Source: CAZCJA01 sp964499015 (GTDB lineage Bacteria > Elusimicrobiota > Elusimicrobia > F11). From it: DNA of 46,198 nucleotides. This document shows, one piece after another, positions 37,714-45,736 of the stretch (the stretch's first letter is position 1; each line of letters starts with the position of its first letter). The notes under the pieces are model-generated. The model worked only from the letters and a program-made list of their open reading frames with translations. It did not search any database and was not told the DNA's origin. The position numbers and the translations under genes are program-made. The stretch is taken from positions 1-46,198 of the forward strand of contig CAZCJA010000007.1 in NCBI GenBank assembly GCA_964499015.1, read 5' to 3'.

Positions 37714-39167
37714 ACGAACCGCCAAAGAAGATCTGGCATGTCATCACAGCGTCGTCGCTGGGCACCGTGGTCGAATGGTACGACTTCTATATTTTCGGTT
37801 CGCTCGCGACCGTCATCTCCCCGTTGTTCTATCCCAAAGGCAACGACACTCTCGCTCTAATCGCTTATCTATCCACCTTCGCCGTCGGTTTCGTGGTGCG
37901 GCCGTTTGGCGCGCTGTTCTTCGGCCGGATCGGCGACGTGGTCGGCCGCAAATACGCGTTTCTCATGACGCTGCTCATGATGGGCGGCGCGACCGCTGTC
38001 ATCGGTTTTTTGCCGACGTATGAAACCATCGGCATCTTGGCGCCCATTATTCTTTTGATTATTCGCATTCTGCAGGGGCTTGCTCTCGGCGGGGAGTACG
38101 GCGGCGCGGCGGTGTATGTCGCCGAACACGTGCCCGACGGCAAGCGCGGCTTTTACACCAGCTTCATTCAAATCACCGCCACGCTCGGCCTGTTCGTTTC
38201 GCTGGCGGTGATTCTCGCCGTGCAAAACATGATGAGCAAGCAGGACTTCCACGATTGGGGCTGGCGCATTCCGTTCTTGATTTCAATCCTTCTGGTGGGC
38301 ATTTCGCTTTACATCCGACTGAAGATGAAGGAATCGCCCATCTTTGAAAGCATCAAAACAAAAGGCATGACGTCGGCCCAGCCGCTGCGCGACGCTTTCA
38401 CGCACTGGGCCAATTTAAAAACGGTTTTGATTTCACTGTTTGGGGCCACCGCGGGGCAGGGGGTGGTTTGGTACGCGGGCCAATTTTTCGCGTTGTTCTA
38501 TCTGCAGACCATTCTTAAGGTTAATCCCACGTCATCCAATTACGTCGTGGCCATCGCGCTGATTATGGCCATGCCGTTTTTTGTTTTCTTCGGCGCGCTG
38601 TCCGACCGCATCGGCCGCAAAAAGATCATGATGACCGGCTGTTTGCTTGCCGCGCTCATGTACATGCCGATTTACCAGGCGATGCAGGCCGCGGCGGGAT
38701 CGAATGTGGTGACGGCCATTTCGCAGGAAAATCCGGTCACCGGCGCGGTCACGCTCACGCCGCAGACGACCGATGAAACGGGCGCGCTCACGCCGGCAAA
38801 GGAAGTGCTCACATTTACATCGTTCGCCGATCTCATCGTCGACACGGTGGCGTGGAAGCTGATTTTGCTGGTGTTCGTGCAGGTGCTGTTTGTGACGATG
38901 GTTTACGGGCCGATTGCCGCGTACTTGGTGGAGGCGTTCCCGGCCAAGATTCGCTACACGGCGCTATCGCTGCCGTATCACATCGGCAACGGCGTTTTTG
39001 GCGGGCTTTTGCCGCTCATCGGCATCTCGATGATCGCTAAGACGGGAAATATTTACGCGGGGCTGTATTATCCGATCGCGATCGCGTCGCTGACGTTTGT
39101 CGTGGGGTGTGTTTTACTTAAGGAAACGCACAGCACATTAATTTGGGACGAATTTCACAAAAAGTAG
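37710..39167 (+). CDS. MFS transporter, metabolite:H+ symporter (MHS) family
   Basis: A 485-residue twelve-helix inner-membrane transporter. The family start ASSLGTVVEWYDFYIFGSLA and the loop between helices 2 and 3 (FFGRIGDVVGRKYAF) identify the MHS group, whose members import organic acids, proline/betaine, shikimate or similar solutes. GLALGGEYGGAAVYVAEHVP is also conserved. A hydrophilic insert of about 50 residues (about 325-375) separates two C-terminal helices. It overlaps the RND permease gene by four bases, an unusual pairing of an importer family with an efflux operon. It ends exactly where the convergent DUF4412-like gene ends. The substrate is unknown. Confidence 0.9.
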   Translation: MNEPPKKIWHVITASSLGTVVEWYDFYIFGSLATVISPLFYPKGNDTLALIAYLSTFAVGFVVRPFGALFFGRIGDVVGRKYAFLMTLLMMGGATAVIGFLPTYETIGILAPIILLIIRILQGLALGGEYGGAAVYVAEHVPDGKRGFYTSFIQITATLGLFVSLAVILAVQNMMSKQDFHDWGWRIPFLISILLVGISLYIRLKMKESPIFESIKTKGMTSAQPLRDAFTHWANLKTVLISLFGATAGQGVVWYAGQFFALFYLQTILKVNPTSSNYVVAIALIMAMPFFVFFGALSDRIGRKKIMMTGCLLAALMYMPIYQAMQAAAGSNVVTAISQENPVTGAVTLTPQTTDETGALTPAKEVLTFTSFADLIVDTVAWKLILLVFVQVLFVTMVYGPIAAYLVEAFPAKIRYTALSLPYHIGNGVFGGLLPLIGISMIAKTGNIYAGLYYPIAIASLTFVVGCVLLKETHSTLIWDEFHKK

Positions 39168-40073
39168 CTACTTGCCTAAATTGCCCAACCCTTTAAAAAG
39201 GGACTTCATCGCTTCCTTTTTCGCCGCTTGTCCCGTCTCTTCTTTTGCGCCTTTCTTCATCTCTTTTTTATCTTCAGCGCTGAATAAATCCCCCATGCCG
39301 ACCGGGCTTTCGCCTTCTTTCATTTTGCGGTAGCCGGCCGGAACGTCGAATTGCGACGCCGCCACCGGAACGGCCGCGATCTTCACCAGCTCGAATGCCG
39401 TCAGGGTTTCGCCTTCCTGCTGCATGTCGAAACGGGTCCACATTCCCTTGGGGAAATCATTGCCCTCGGCCATCTTCGGAATGCCCTGCACGAGAGATGT
39501 CATGAAGTTGCCGGCGCCTTCGCTCACGACCGCGCGTTCTTTCGCCGGATAATTCGCGAACATCGCTTTGGTGTTGGCCACCCCAAATTTTATCTGGTCG
39601 TCCATTATCTTTTTCGTCGCGGGGGTTTCCTCGCTGATCCACATGGTCATTTTGTCCTTTGGACTTTCCTTGCAATACATTTCGTATCCCGTTGATTTGA
39701 GGCCGGCAATGGTTTTAACGCCGCCCGCTTTTTTAAACACGGGTGTGCAATTCTCCGCTTCGTCTTCTTGTTTTCCTTTGGCGCGTTTGGCGGGCTTTTC
39801 TTCTTCCATTTTGTGATAAGGAAGGGCGATCGGTTCTTCGGAATACATTCTCTTTTTCGGATAAAGGGTCCAGCGCACGCCTTTGTCCACGCGGGTGATC
39901 GTGATCTGTTCGCCGACCATCGGCATGGTCATATCGGTGCGCTGCTTAATGCCGCTGACCAAGGTTTTCATGGTGCCTTCGAGCATGGAGTTCTTGTACT
40001 CGATCAGGCTGTCGGCGAAAAGAGGCGAGGTTAGAAGTGTGGCAGCAACGGCGGCAAAAATGGGCTTTTTCAT
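39168..40073 (-). CDS. Exported DUF4412-like protein
   Basis: A 301-residue secreted or periplasmic protein with a signal peptide (1 to about 20, ending SPLFA). The region from about 30 to 180 resembles DUF4412 proteins (TDMTMPMVGEQITITRVDKGVRWTLYPKKRMY, represented here by its DMTM and ITRVDKGV-x-WTLYP elements, and GLKSTGYEMYC). A long Lys/Glu-rich C-terminal tail (about 255-301) follows. Two cysteines (about C109 and C134) may form a disulfide. AGGAGG lies eight bases before the ATG and supports the start. It faces the MHS gene with no spacer and is divergent from the GIY-YIG gene. The function is unknown. Confidence 0.65.
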   Translation of the reverse strand: MKKPIFAAVAATLLTSPLFADSLIEYKNSMLEGTMKTLVSGIKQRTDMTMPMVGEQITITRVDKGVRWTLYPKKRMYSEEPIALPYHKMEEEKPAKRAKGKQEDEAENCTPVFKKAGGVKTIAGLKSTGYEMYCKESPKDKMTMWISEETPATKKIMDDQIKFGVANTKAMFANYPAKERAVVSEGAGNFMTSLVQGIPKMAEGNDFPKGMWTRFDMQQEGETLTAFELVKIAAVPVAASQFDVPAGYRKMKEGESPVGMGDLFSAEDKKEMKKGAKEETGQAAKKEAMKSLFKGLGNLGK

Positions 40074-40143
40074 GAGGGAAACCTCCTGTGATTAAAAGCA
40101 GTTTATGGCATACTCGTTGGGCGTGCAAAGGAAATATTTAAAT

Positions 40144-40416
40144 ATGATCCAACGCATGAAAGATACGGGAGAGAAGGATTGGAGCGTTTATATTCTCTCC
40201 TGCGGCGACGGCACATATTACACGGGCGTCGCCAAAGACGTCTTGTCACGCCTCAAAAAACATCAATGCGGCAAAGGCGCCGCCTACACACGCACCCATC
40301 TCCCGGTCACTCTTGTCCATCAAGAAAACGGCTTCACTCGTTCGGAAGCGCTCATCCGCGAAGCGGCCATCAAGCGCCTTAAACGGGAAGACAAACAAAA
40401 ACTTTTAAGCAGCTAA
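40144..40416 (+). CDS. GIY-YIG nuclease-fold protein (UPF0213/YhbQ-like)
   Basis: A 90-residue protein with a single GIY-YIG domain: VYILSCGDGTYYTGVAKDVLSRLKKH holds the paired Tyr signature (key parts VYILSC and YYTG) and an Arg, followed by a His (KHQCGKGAAYTRTHLPVTLV) and the C-terminal Glu in SEALIREAAIKRLKR. These match the small stand-alone group near YhbQ, thought to process damaged DNA. Three start codons are in frame (40105, 40144, 40156). The middle one is chosen because AAAGGAAAT lies upstream and it gives a normal length. It ends two bases before the convergent antiporter gene. Confidence 0.87.
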   Translation: MIQRMKDTGEKDWSVYILSCGDGTYYTGVAKDVLSRLKKHQCGKGAAYTRTHLPVTLVHQENGFTRSEALIREAAIKRLKREDKQKLLSS

Positions 40417-40418
40417 TT

Positions 40419-40784
40419 CTAACGCAATAGGTTTTTTGCGCGCTCTAACTCATCCTTGTTGCCAAGTAGAACGAGGATATCGTCCGGAAACAGCGTTGAG
40501 TCGGGTGCCGGATTGGCCAAATGCTGGCCGTCGCGATAAATGGCGACAATGGTGGCGCCCGATTGTTTGCGCAACTGCAGCTCCTGAAGGGTTTTATGGG
40601 CTGCCGGCGATCCATTCGTTACGGTGACCTGGTCCGTAATGTCCACAAGAAAAAGCGCGCTCTCGCCGGATTTTAAAACGGCCTGACGCGTGGGTTCGCT
40701 GGTCGCAAGGCCGGTAATCCGATCAAGCCATTTTTCCAGCCATTCGCGTCCGACGGCCACCGTACGGACCAATCCCTTTCCCGC
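40419..40784 (-). CDS. C-terminal part of Kef-type antiporter (TrkA-C-like domain), broken by assembly gap
   Basis: This 121-residue fragment is the 3' end of the antiporter gene whose first part is at 40795-42388. The frame is open up to the run of Ns. It contains a TrkA-C/RCK-C-like domain (LQELQLRKQSGATIVAIYRDGQHLANPAPDSTLFPDDILVLLGN, with the ILVLLG end strand being diagnostic), which binds a regulatory ligand in potassium channels and antiporters. The Met at 40772 is an internal residue and not a start. The sequence before it (KGLVRTVAVGREWLEKWLDRI) resembles the linker found in long Kef-like proteins. Confidence 0.8.
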   Translation of the reverse strand, partial: AGKGLVRTVAVGREWLEKWLDRITGLATSEPTRQAVLKSGESALFLVDITDQVTVTNGSPAAHKTLQELQLRKQSGATIVAIYRDGQHLANPAPDSTLFPDDILVLLGNKDELERAKNLLR

Positions 40785-40794
40785 NNNNNNNNNN
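40785..40794. other. Assembly gap of ten Ns
   Basis: Ten undetermined bases lie inside the antiporter gene. A run of exactly ten is usually a scaffold placeholder of unknown true length. The reading frames on either side do not join if the gap is taken as ten bases: the upstream frame would run into an unrelated frame of about 39 residues. Some antiporter sequence may be missing. Confidence 0.97.
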
Positions 40795-42388
40795 ACATCG
40801 CGAACGCCATGGCGAACAAGGCTTCATTCCGGCGAATGTGTTGTGACCCAACGAAAATGAAAATCAATCCCAGCATCATCATCGTCAGAGCGTTCAGCGC
40901 GTTATAAAACATGTGCACGTTGATGTAGTGAAGAACGGTTTTGTTGCGCGTCACCAACAATAGAAGAATGTGATTGGCGTACTTGGAGATGTTGGCGAAG
41001 AGCGGCAGGCAGATCACGCCCGCGAAAATCCATAAAGCCATGGTCAGCCCGCTGCCGCGAACCGGAATAAGCGAAACGGCATTTAGAAACGCCAACATCA
41101 CCGAGAAAAAAACGAAGTACACGCCGAGGCGCACTAGGTACTTCGAGAAAATGGCCGTTGTAGGGTTCGCTGGGCGGTGCGGTTTTTCACGCTCCGTCCA
41201 GGCGCGCGCTCCGGCCGGCAAGATACGAAGGAATCCGGCCACAGCGGCGTCGGAATTGCGGATCAAATAGGGTGTGGCCAGCGTTGTTAGCGATGATACC
41301 GCGATCGCTAACGGATACAGGAAGTCGCTGGTCACTTTGAGTGTGAGGCCGAGGCTGGCGATTACGAATGAAAATTCACCGATCTGCGCCAAACTCATGC
41401 CGACGCGGGCGGAGGTGCGCACGTCATAGCCCGCGATGAAAGAACCTACGGCCCCGCTTAAGAATTTGCCGACGATCGTAACGATGGTGATGACGGCAAT
41501 CGGCCAGCGGTATTCCCAGAGGAGCGGGGGCTGGATCAGCATGCCGGCGGAAACGAAAAAGATTGCGCTGAACATGTCGCGCACCGGATGAATCCATTCT
41601 TCTATGTCATGAATTTCTTTGGAGGCGGCCAGAACCGCGCCCGCGAGGAACGCGCCCAGCGCGACGGACAGTTGGTAATACGCGGCCAGCGTGGCGCCGC
41701 CGAGACATATGCCCAGCGTGACCACGCCAAGCACTTCCTTGGATTTGAATTTGCTTATCCAGGTCATGAGCGGGGGGATGGCCAACAAGCCCACGGCAAG
41801 GAACATCACGATAAAGAGGCCAATGCGAAAGAACGAATAGACGATCTCTCCGGCGTCAGGACCGCCTTGCGCGCCAAGGCCGGACAAAATGGACAAATAC
41901 GCGACCGCCACGATGTCTTCCAGGACCAGAATACCGAAAACGACCTGTGCAAACTTTTCGTTCATCATTTTTAGATCCATGAAGACCTTAACAATGATCG
42001 TCGTGCTGCTGATGGAAAGAATCGCGCCGAGGAAAATGCTGTCCATCTTGCTCCAGCCAAAGGCTTGGCCCAGCCAATAGCCAATGGCCGTCATGCCGAC
42101 CACTTCGAGAATGCACGCAAGGCCTGCGGACAAACCGACCTTTTGGATCTTGGGCAGATTAAATTCAAGTCCGAGTGAAAAAAGCAGGAAGACCAAACCC
42201 AGTTCGGCCATGGTGTGTATGCTGTTTAGGCTGCTGACAAAGGAAAACGGCGGGGTGAACGGGCCGATTAATAATCCGGCCAACAAATAGCCGATAACCA
42301 CTGGCTGTTTGAATTTATGGCACAAAAGCGTCGTGGCGCCGGCGGCGCACATAACGATGCTTAAGTCTTTAACGAGATGAATTTCCAT
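40795..42388 (-). CDS. Kef-type (CPA2) cation:proton antiporter, N-terminal part, broken by assembly gap
   Basis: An inner-membrane sodium or potassium/proton antiporter. About 531 residues are visible before the gap. A 12-13-helix exchanger domain fills residues 1-375, with typical CPA2 segments PVVIGYLLAGLLIGPFTP, LLFSLGLEFNLPKI, GAILSISSTTIIVKVF and SVALGAFLAGAVLAAS. A further membrane region of about 130 residues follows (LVRLGVYFVFFSVMLAFLNAVS onward), then the gap and a TrkA-C-like domain at 40419-40784. The ATG (MEIHLVKDLS) fits the family; a frame seven residues longer is less likely. CATAAT ends nine bases before the ATG without a Shine-Dalgarno sequence. It is divergent, at 31 bp, from the TPR-like gene. 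Confidence 0.9.
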
Positions 42389-42419
42389 GGCAAATCTATT
42401 ATGGCACAATGAGTTTCCG

Positions 42420-43580
42420 ATGAAAATTTTTAAAACCGCGGGGCTACTTTTTCTTCTCGCGAACGCATCGTTCCTTTACGCCGCCGACATGTACGGCGTT
42501 CCCGATGACGATGCCGCGGCCATTCAAAGCGCCTTTACCTCCCTCTTTAACGAAGATTTTCAGAACGCCGACCTTCTTCTCGAGCCCCTTAAGCCCCGCG
42601 CGCAGAAATATCCGCTAATCCAAACCGCGATCGTTGTGCGGCACTGGTGGGAAATGGCGTCGCAGGTTCTGGAGAACGACGCGGAAGCGAGCAAGCCTTT
42701 TACCGCCGCCGCCGACGAATGCCTGGCGATCGTTGAACGGACGAAGAAACATAAAACGCAGGGACTCTTAAGCCTGGCCACGACATTGGGCCTCATGAGC
42801 CGATGGTCGGCGGCCAATCGCGCCTGGCTGGCCGCTTATTTTCGAGGAACGAAAGCCGGCGAATACGCGCGCCGCACGATCGAAGAGGATAAAGATGCGG
42901 TCGACGCTTACATGACGTTGGGCGCATTCGTGTACGGCAAAGAAAAGATCCGGCAATCGCTGTCTCCCGATGAAAAACCCTCCAATCCCGAAGACATGAC
43001 CCCGGCCATTCTCGGGCTGTCGCATTTGCACAAGGCCTATGATGAGGGAACCTACTTTAAAATGCCGGCCGGGCTTCTTTTGGCGGGAATTCTGACCAAC
43101 GAAAAACCGTCGGAAGCGGTACCCCTTTTGCAGGAGTTACGCGAGGCGCTGCCGCGCAGCGGGTTCGTTCACATGCTTTTGCTTACGGCGCTGTACAACG
43201 CGGGGAATGGCGACGAACTGGAAAAAGAGATCGCGGAATTTGAAGGACACTTGAACGAGCAGATGTATCCGCCGCGCTACGAGGCCCAGCTGCATTTCGC
43301 CAAGGGTCTCGCGCATTTCCGGAAGAAGGAGTGGCGCGCGGCCGAGCAGGAATTTAAAACGGCGTACCAATCGAAAGACGTCAAGAATCCGTACGTTATT
43401 TGGGCGCATCTTTATCGCGGTTATGCGCTGGACGCGGCCAAGAAGCGGGAAACGGCCCGGGCGGAATACCGGCGCGTGCTGGCGCTGCCGCGCCGCTTCG
43501 CTTCGCATGACCGCGCCCGTGAGCGGCTGGAGAAACCATTTAAACCGACGGACCCGGAAATGAAAAAACTTGAAGTTTAA
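42420..43580 (+). CDS. Exported TPR-like helical repeat protein
   Basis: A 386-residue protein with a signal peptide (1 to about 21, ending FLYAAD) and otherwise helical, with TPR-like pairs such as LHFAKGLAHFRKKEWRAAEQEFKTAY and YVIWAHLYRGYALDAAKKRETARAEYRRVL near the C-terminus (their A-W-x-A/A-x-AxxEF patterns are typical of TPRs). It probably acts as a periplasmic scaffold. I do not recognise a named family. The ATG is chosen because it opens the signal peptide; the longer frame to 42387 does not. It lies 12 bases before the MBL hydrolase gene, with AAAGGAG between them, so the two are likely co-transcribed. It is divergent from the antiporter gene. Confidence 0.75.
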   Translation: MKIFKTAGLLFLLANASFLYAADMYGVPDDDAAAIQSAFTSLFNEDFQNADLLLEPLKPRAQKYPLIQTAIVVRHWWEMASQVLENDAEASKPFTAAADECLAIVERTKKHKTQGLLSLATTLGLMSRWSAANRAWLAAYFRGTKAGEYARRTIEEDKDAVDAYMTLGAFVYGKEKIRQSLSPDEKPSNPEDMTPAILGLSHLHKAYDEGTYFKMPAGLLLAGILTNEKPSEAVPLLQELREALPRSGFVHMLLLTALYNAGNGDELEKEIAEFEGHLNEQMYPPRYEAQLHFAKGLAHFRKKEWRAAEQEFKTAYQSKDVKNPYVIWAHLYRGYALDAAKKRETARAEYRRVLALPRRFASHDRARERLEKPFKPTDPEMKKLEV

Positions 43581-43592
43581 AGGAGACACACG

Positions 43593-44453
43593 ATGAAGCG
43601 CCTCGCCCTTTTTTCCGTTCTGATCTTTGCCGCCGTTTGGAACGCGCACGCCAAGCTGAAGATCAGCGTCTACACCGCCTCGCCCGAAGGGTTTTTGGCG
43701 ACATCAACGTTGATTGCCGGAGAGAACGACGCGGTATTAATCGACGGCCAGTTCACGCTCAGCGACGCGCACAAACTGGCGGCATTCCTGCTCGAAAGCA
43801 AGAAAAACGTCGGCACGATTTACGTCACGCACTTTCATCCCGACCATTATTTTGGCGTTGTCGTGATCAAACAAGCCTTCCCGTCGGCCAAGGTGGTGGC
43901 CCTGCCGGCCACAATTGAAGAAATAGAGGCGAGCTGGGAAGGAAAGGTCAAACAATGGGGGCCGATGTACGGCAACAACCTTTCAACGGCGCCCGTTATT
44001 CCGGAACCGCTCGATGGAACGAGCATCAATTTGGAAGGGGAAACGATCCAGGTGGTGGGGAACGTTCAAGGCGACTCCAAACACAATTCCTACGTTTGGG
44101 TGCCGTCGCTGAAAGCCCTGATCGCGGGAGACATCGTGTTTAGCGGGGTTTATCCGTGGACACTGGAATCCTCGCGCACGGAGCGAAAGGCGTGGATCAA
44201 AGCGCTGGATAAAATCACCGCACTGAACCCGGAGACGGTTGTCGCCGGACATAAAAAACCGGAGTCGGCTGACAGTATTGCGGCGGTGGAGTTCACGAAG
44301 AATTATTTAACGTATTACGAATCGGCCCTTGTTTCGTCAAAGAATGCCGATGATTTCATGGGTAAGATAAAGGCCAAATTTCCGAACCTAAGCTTGGAAA
44401 TTATTCTGAAGCTGGCGGCTGACGCCGCGTTTCCGGCGCCCGTTAAAAACTAA
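43593..44453 (+). CDS. Periplasmic metallo-beta-lactamase-fold hydrolase
   Basis: A 286-residue exported MBL-fold enzyme. The signal peptide is residues 1 to about 20 (ending NAHA). The zinc-binding motif is H80-x-H82-x-D84-H85 in THFHPDHYFG, followed by a His in GDSKHNSYVW, an Asp in IAGDIVF and a His in VVAGHKKPE, which complete a two-metal site. It resembles periplasmic MBL hydrolases of the type annotated as beta-lactamase-like or quorum-quenching; the substrate cannot be inferred and a beta-lactamase role is not supported. AAAGGAG seven bases before the ATG supports the start. It is 12 bp downstream of the TPR-like gene and 43 bp from the convergent DedA gene. Confidence 0.9.
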   Translation: MKRLALFSVLIFAAVWNAHAKLKISVYTASPEGFLATSTLIAGENDAVLIDGQFTLSDAHKLAAFLLESKKNVGTIYVTHFHPDHYFGVVVIKQAFPSAKVVALPATIEEIEASWEGKVKQWGPMYGNNLSTAPVIPEPLDGTSINLEGETIQVVGNVQGDSKHNSYVWVPSLKALIAGDIVFSGVYPWTLESSRTERKAWIKALDKITALNPETVVAGHKKPESADSIAAVEFTKNYLTYYESALVSSKNADDFMGKIKAKFPNLSLEIILKLAADAAFPAPVKN

Positions 44454-44496
44454 TGGACACACTCGCCCGCGGCCTTTTAACCTCAGAGATCAGTTT

Positions 44497-45138
44497 TTAG
44501 GAGAGTTTTTTCTTCATTCGCGCGCGCAGCCAAAAAATAACGGCGAACGCCGCTCCGACAATAAGAACCGACGCGATCGATTCCATTTTGTTCAAATGCC
44601 CGGCCAGATTCTGGTAAGTGGTGCGCGTGTAATAACCGAGATAGCCGAGGAGAAAGCAACGCGGAATCGACCCCAGTAGCGTCCACAGCGTAAATTGCCA
44701 GATGGGAATGCGCAAAACGCCGGCGGCGCCGGAAATAAGGGACAAAGGAACGATGGGCAGAGCGCGCAAAAGAAAGATCATCAGTGGGATGCGGCCCGCG
44801 ATGTGCCGCTCCATGTTGAGTACATCGTCCCAGTTAAAACCCAGAAAATGCCGGAAGCGGTCAATCACCGGTTTGCCGCCCCAATAGGCGATGGAAAACG
44901 CGAAGAAGGCGCCGATGGTGGACGCGGTGGCGCCCGGTACAACGATTTTAAACAAGATGGGGAAAAACGCGCTCCCGAACGAAAGGCCGGGTTCAATGAG
45001 GAGCGCGCCCGCTCCCATGATGATTAAGGGCGACGGGATCGGCACGATCACGGACTCGATGATCACGCCGATAAACACGGTGATGGGTCCGTGCGTTCTC
45101 ATCAAGTCCATAATCCATAGAGTGGTCTGTTCGATCAT
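44497..45138 (-). CDS. DedA/SNARE-associated family membrane protein
   Basis: A 213-residue inner-membrane protein of the DedA family, linked to lipid carrier flipping and membrane homeostasis. Several hydrophobic segments are present, with typical DedA elements: VIIESVIVPIPSPLII near the start, ASTIGAFFAFSIAYWGGKPVIDRF, and LLRALPIVPLSLISGAAGVLRI with the conserved Arg and Pro, then GSIPRCFLLGYLGYYTR. The tail is basic. The acidic residue usual in the first re-entrant loop is E28. The ATG overlaps the stop of the 3-methyladenine glycosylase gene by four bases, so these unrelated functions share an operon. The family role of individual members is still uncertain. Confidence 0.88.
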   Translation of the reverse strand: MIEQTTLWIMDLMRTHGPITVFIGVIIESVIVPIPSPLIIMGAGALLIEPGLSFGSAFFPILFKIVVPGATASTIGAFFAFSIAYWGGKPVIDRFRHFLGFNWDDVLNMERHIAGRIPLMIFLLRALPIVPLSLISGAAGVLRIPIWQFTLWTLLGSIPRCFLLGYLGYYTRTTYQNLAGHLNKMESIASVLIVGAAFAVIFWLRARMKKKLS

Positions 45139-45710
45139 GGACGGATTGTACTATAGCGAAAACACGATACGACATGGTCGTTGACCATGCCCACCGCTTG
45201 CATGTGCGCGTAAACAACCGTGGGTCCGAGAAAACGGAAACCGCGTTTTTTTAAATCTTTGGCCCATGCGTCGCCTTCCGGGCTTGTCGCTTGATAATCC
45301 TTAATTGAGCGGACTTTATTGTTGATGGGTTTGCCGCCCACCCACGACCACATATATTTTGAAAACGAGCCAAATTCCTTCTGCACCTCTTGAAAACGCT
45401 TGGCGTTTTCTATCGCGGCGGAAATTTTCAAACGGTTGCGGATAATGCCCGCGTCTTTCATCAGCCGGGCGTGGTCTTTGGCGGTCATTTTCGCCACTTT
45501 CTTGTAATCAAAGTTGTGAAAGGCTTTGCGAAAATTCTCGCGCTTATAAAGGATGGTCCGCCACGACAGGCCGGCTTGGAAGGATTCGAGGACGAGGAAT
45601 TCGTAAATTTTGCGGTCGTCTTTGACGGGCTTGCCCCATTCTTTATCGTGATAGGCGATATAAAGGGCGTCGCCGGCGATGGGCCAAGGGCAACGTTTAA
45701 TATTTTTCAT
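45135..45710 (-). CDS. tag: DNA-3-methyladenine glycosylase I
   Basis: A 191-residue base-excision repair enzyme that removes 3-methyladenine from alkylated DNA. The family zinc site is visible: C7 in RCPW, H21 in AYHDKEWG, and the C-terminal His and Cys in NDHVVSCFRY. The catalytic-pocket Glu is E42 in LESFQAGLSW, and the helix-hairpin-helix follows (MKDAGIIRNRLKI). The length is normal. The ATG (MKNIKRCPW) is chosen to match the family; an upstream in-frame ATG at 45746 adds a non-conserved stretch. TATAAA ends ten bases before the ATG and no clear Shine-Dalgarno sequence is seen. It is divergent, at 26 bp, from the hemerythrin gene. Confidence 0.93.
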   Translation of the reverse strand: MKNIKRCPWPIAGDALYIAYHDKEWGKPVKDDRKIYEFLVLESFQAGLSWRTILYKRENFRKAFHNFDYKKVAKMTAKDHARLMKDAGIIRNRLKISAAIENAKRFQEVQKEFGSFSKYMWSWVGGKPINNKVRSIKDYQATSPEGDAWAKDLKKRGFRFLGPTVVYAHMQAVGMVNDHVVSCFRYSTIRP

Positions 45711-45736
45711 TGGTGGGCATTTTATACGATCTTTCC

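Noticed and set aside
40673..42409. Single 578-codon antiporter frame running through the Ns
   Set aside because: The 39 residues after the Ns are in the wrong frame; the true C-terminal TrkA-C-like domain lies in another frame at 40419-40784. The gap length is artificial.
43593..44453. Antibiotic-resistance beta-lactamase
   Set aside because: It has the MBL metal motif, but that fold covers many hydrolases; no class B beta-lactamase-specific residues or resistance context are visible.
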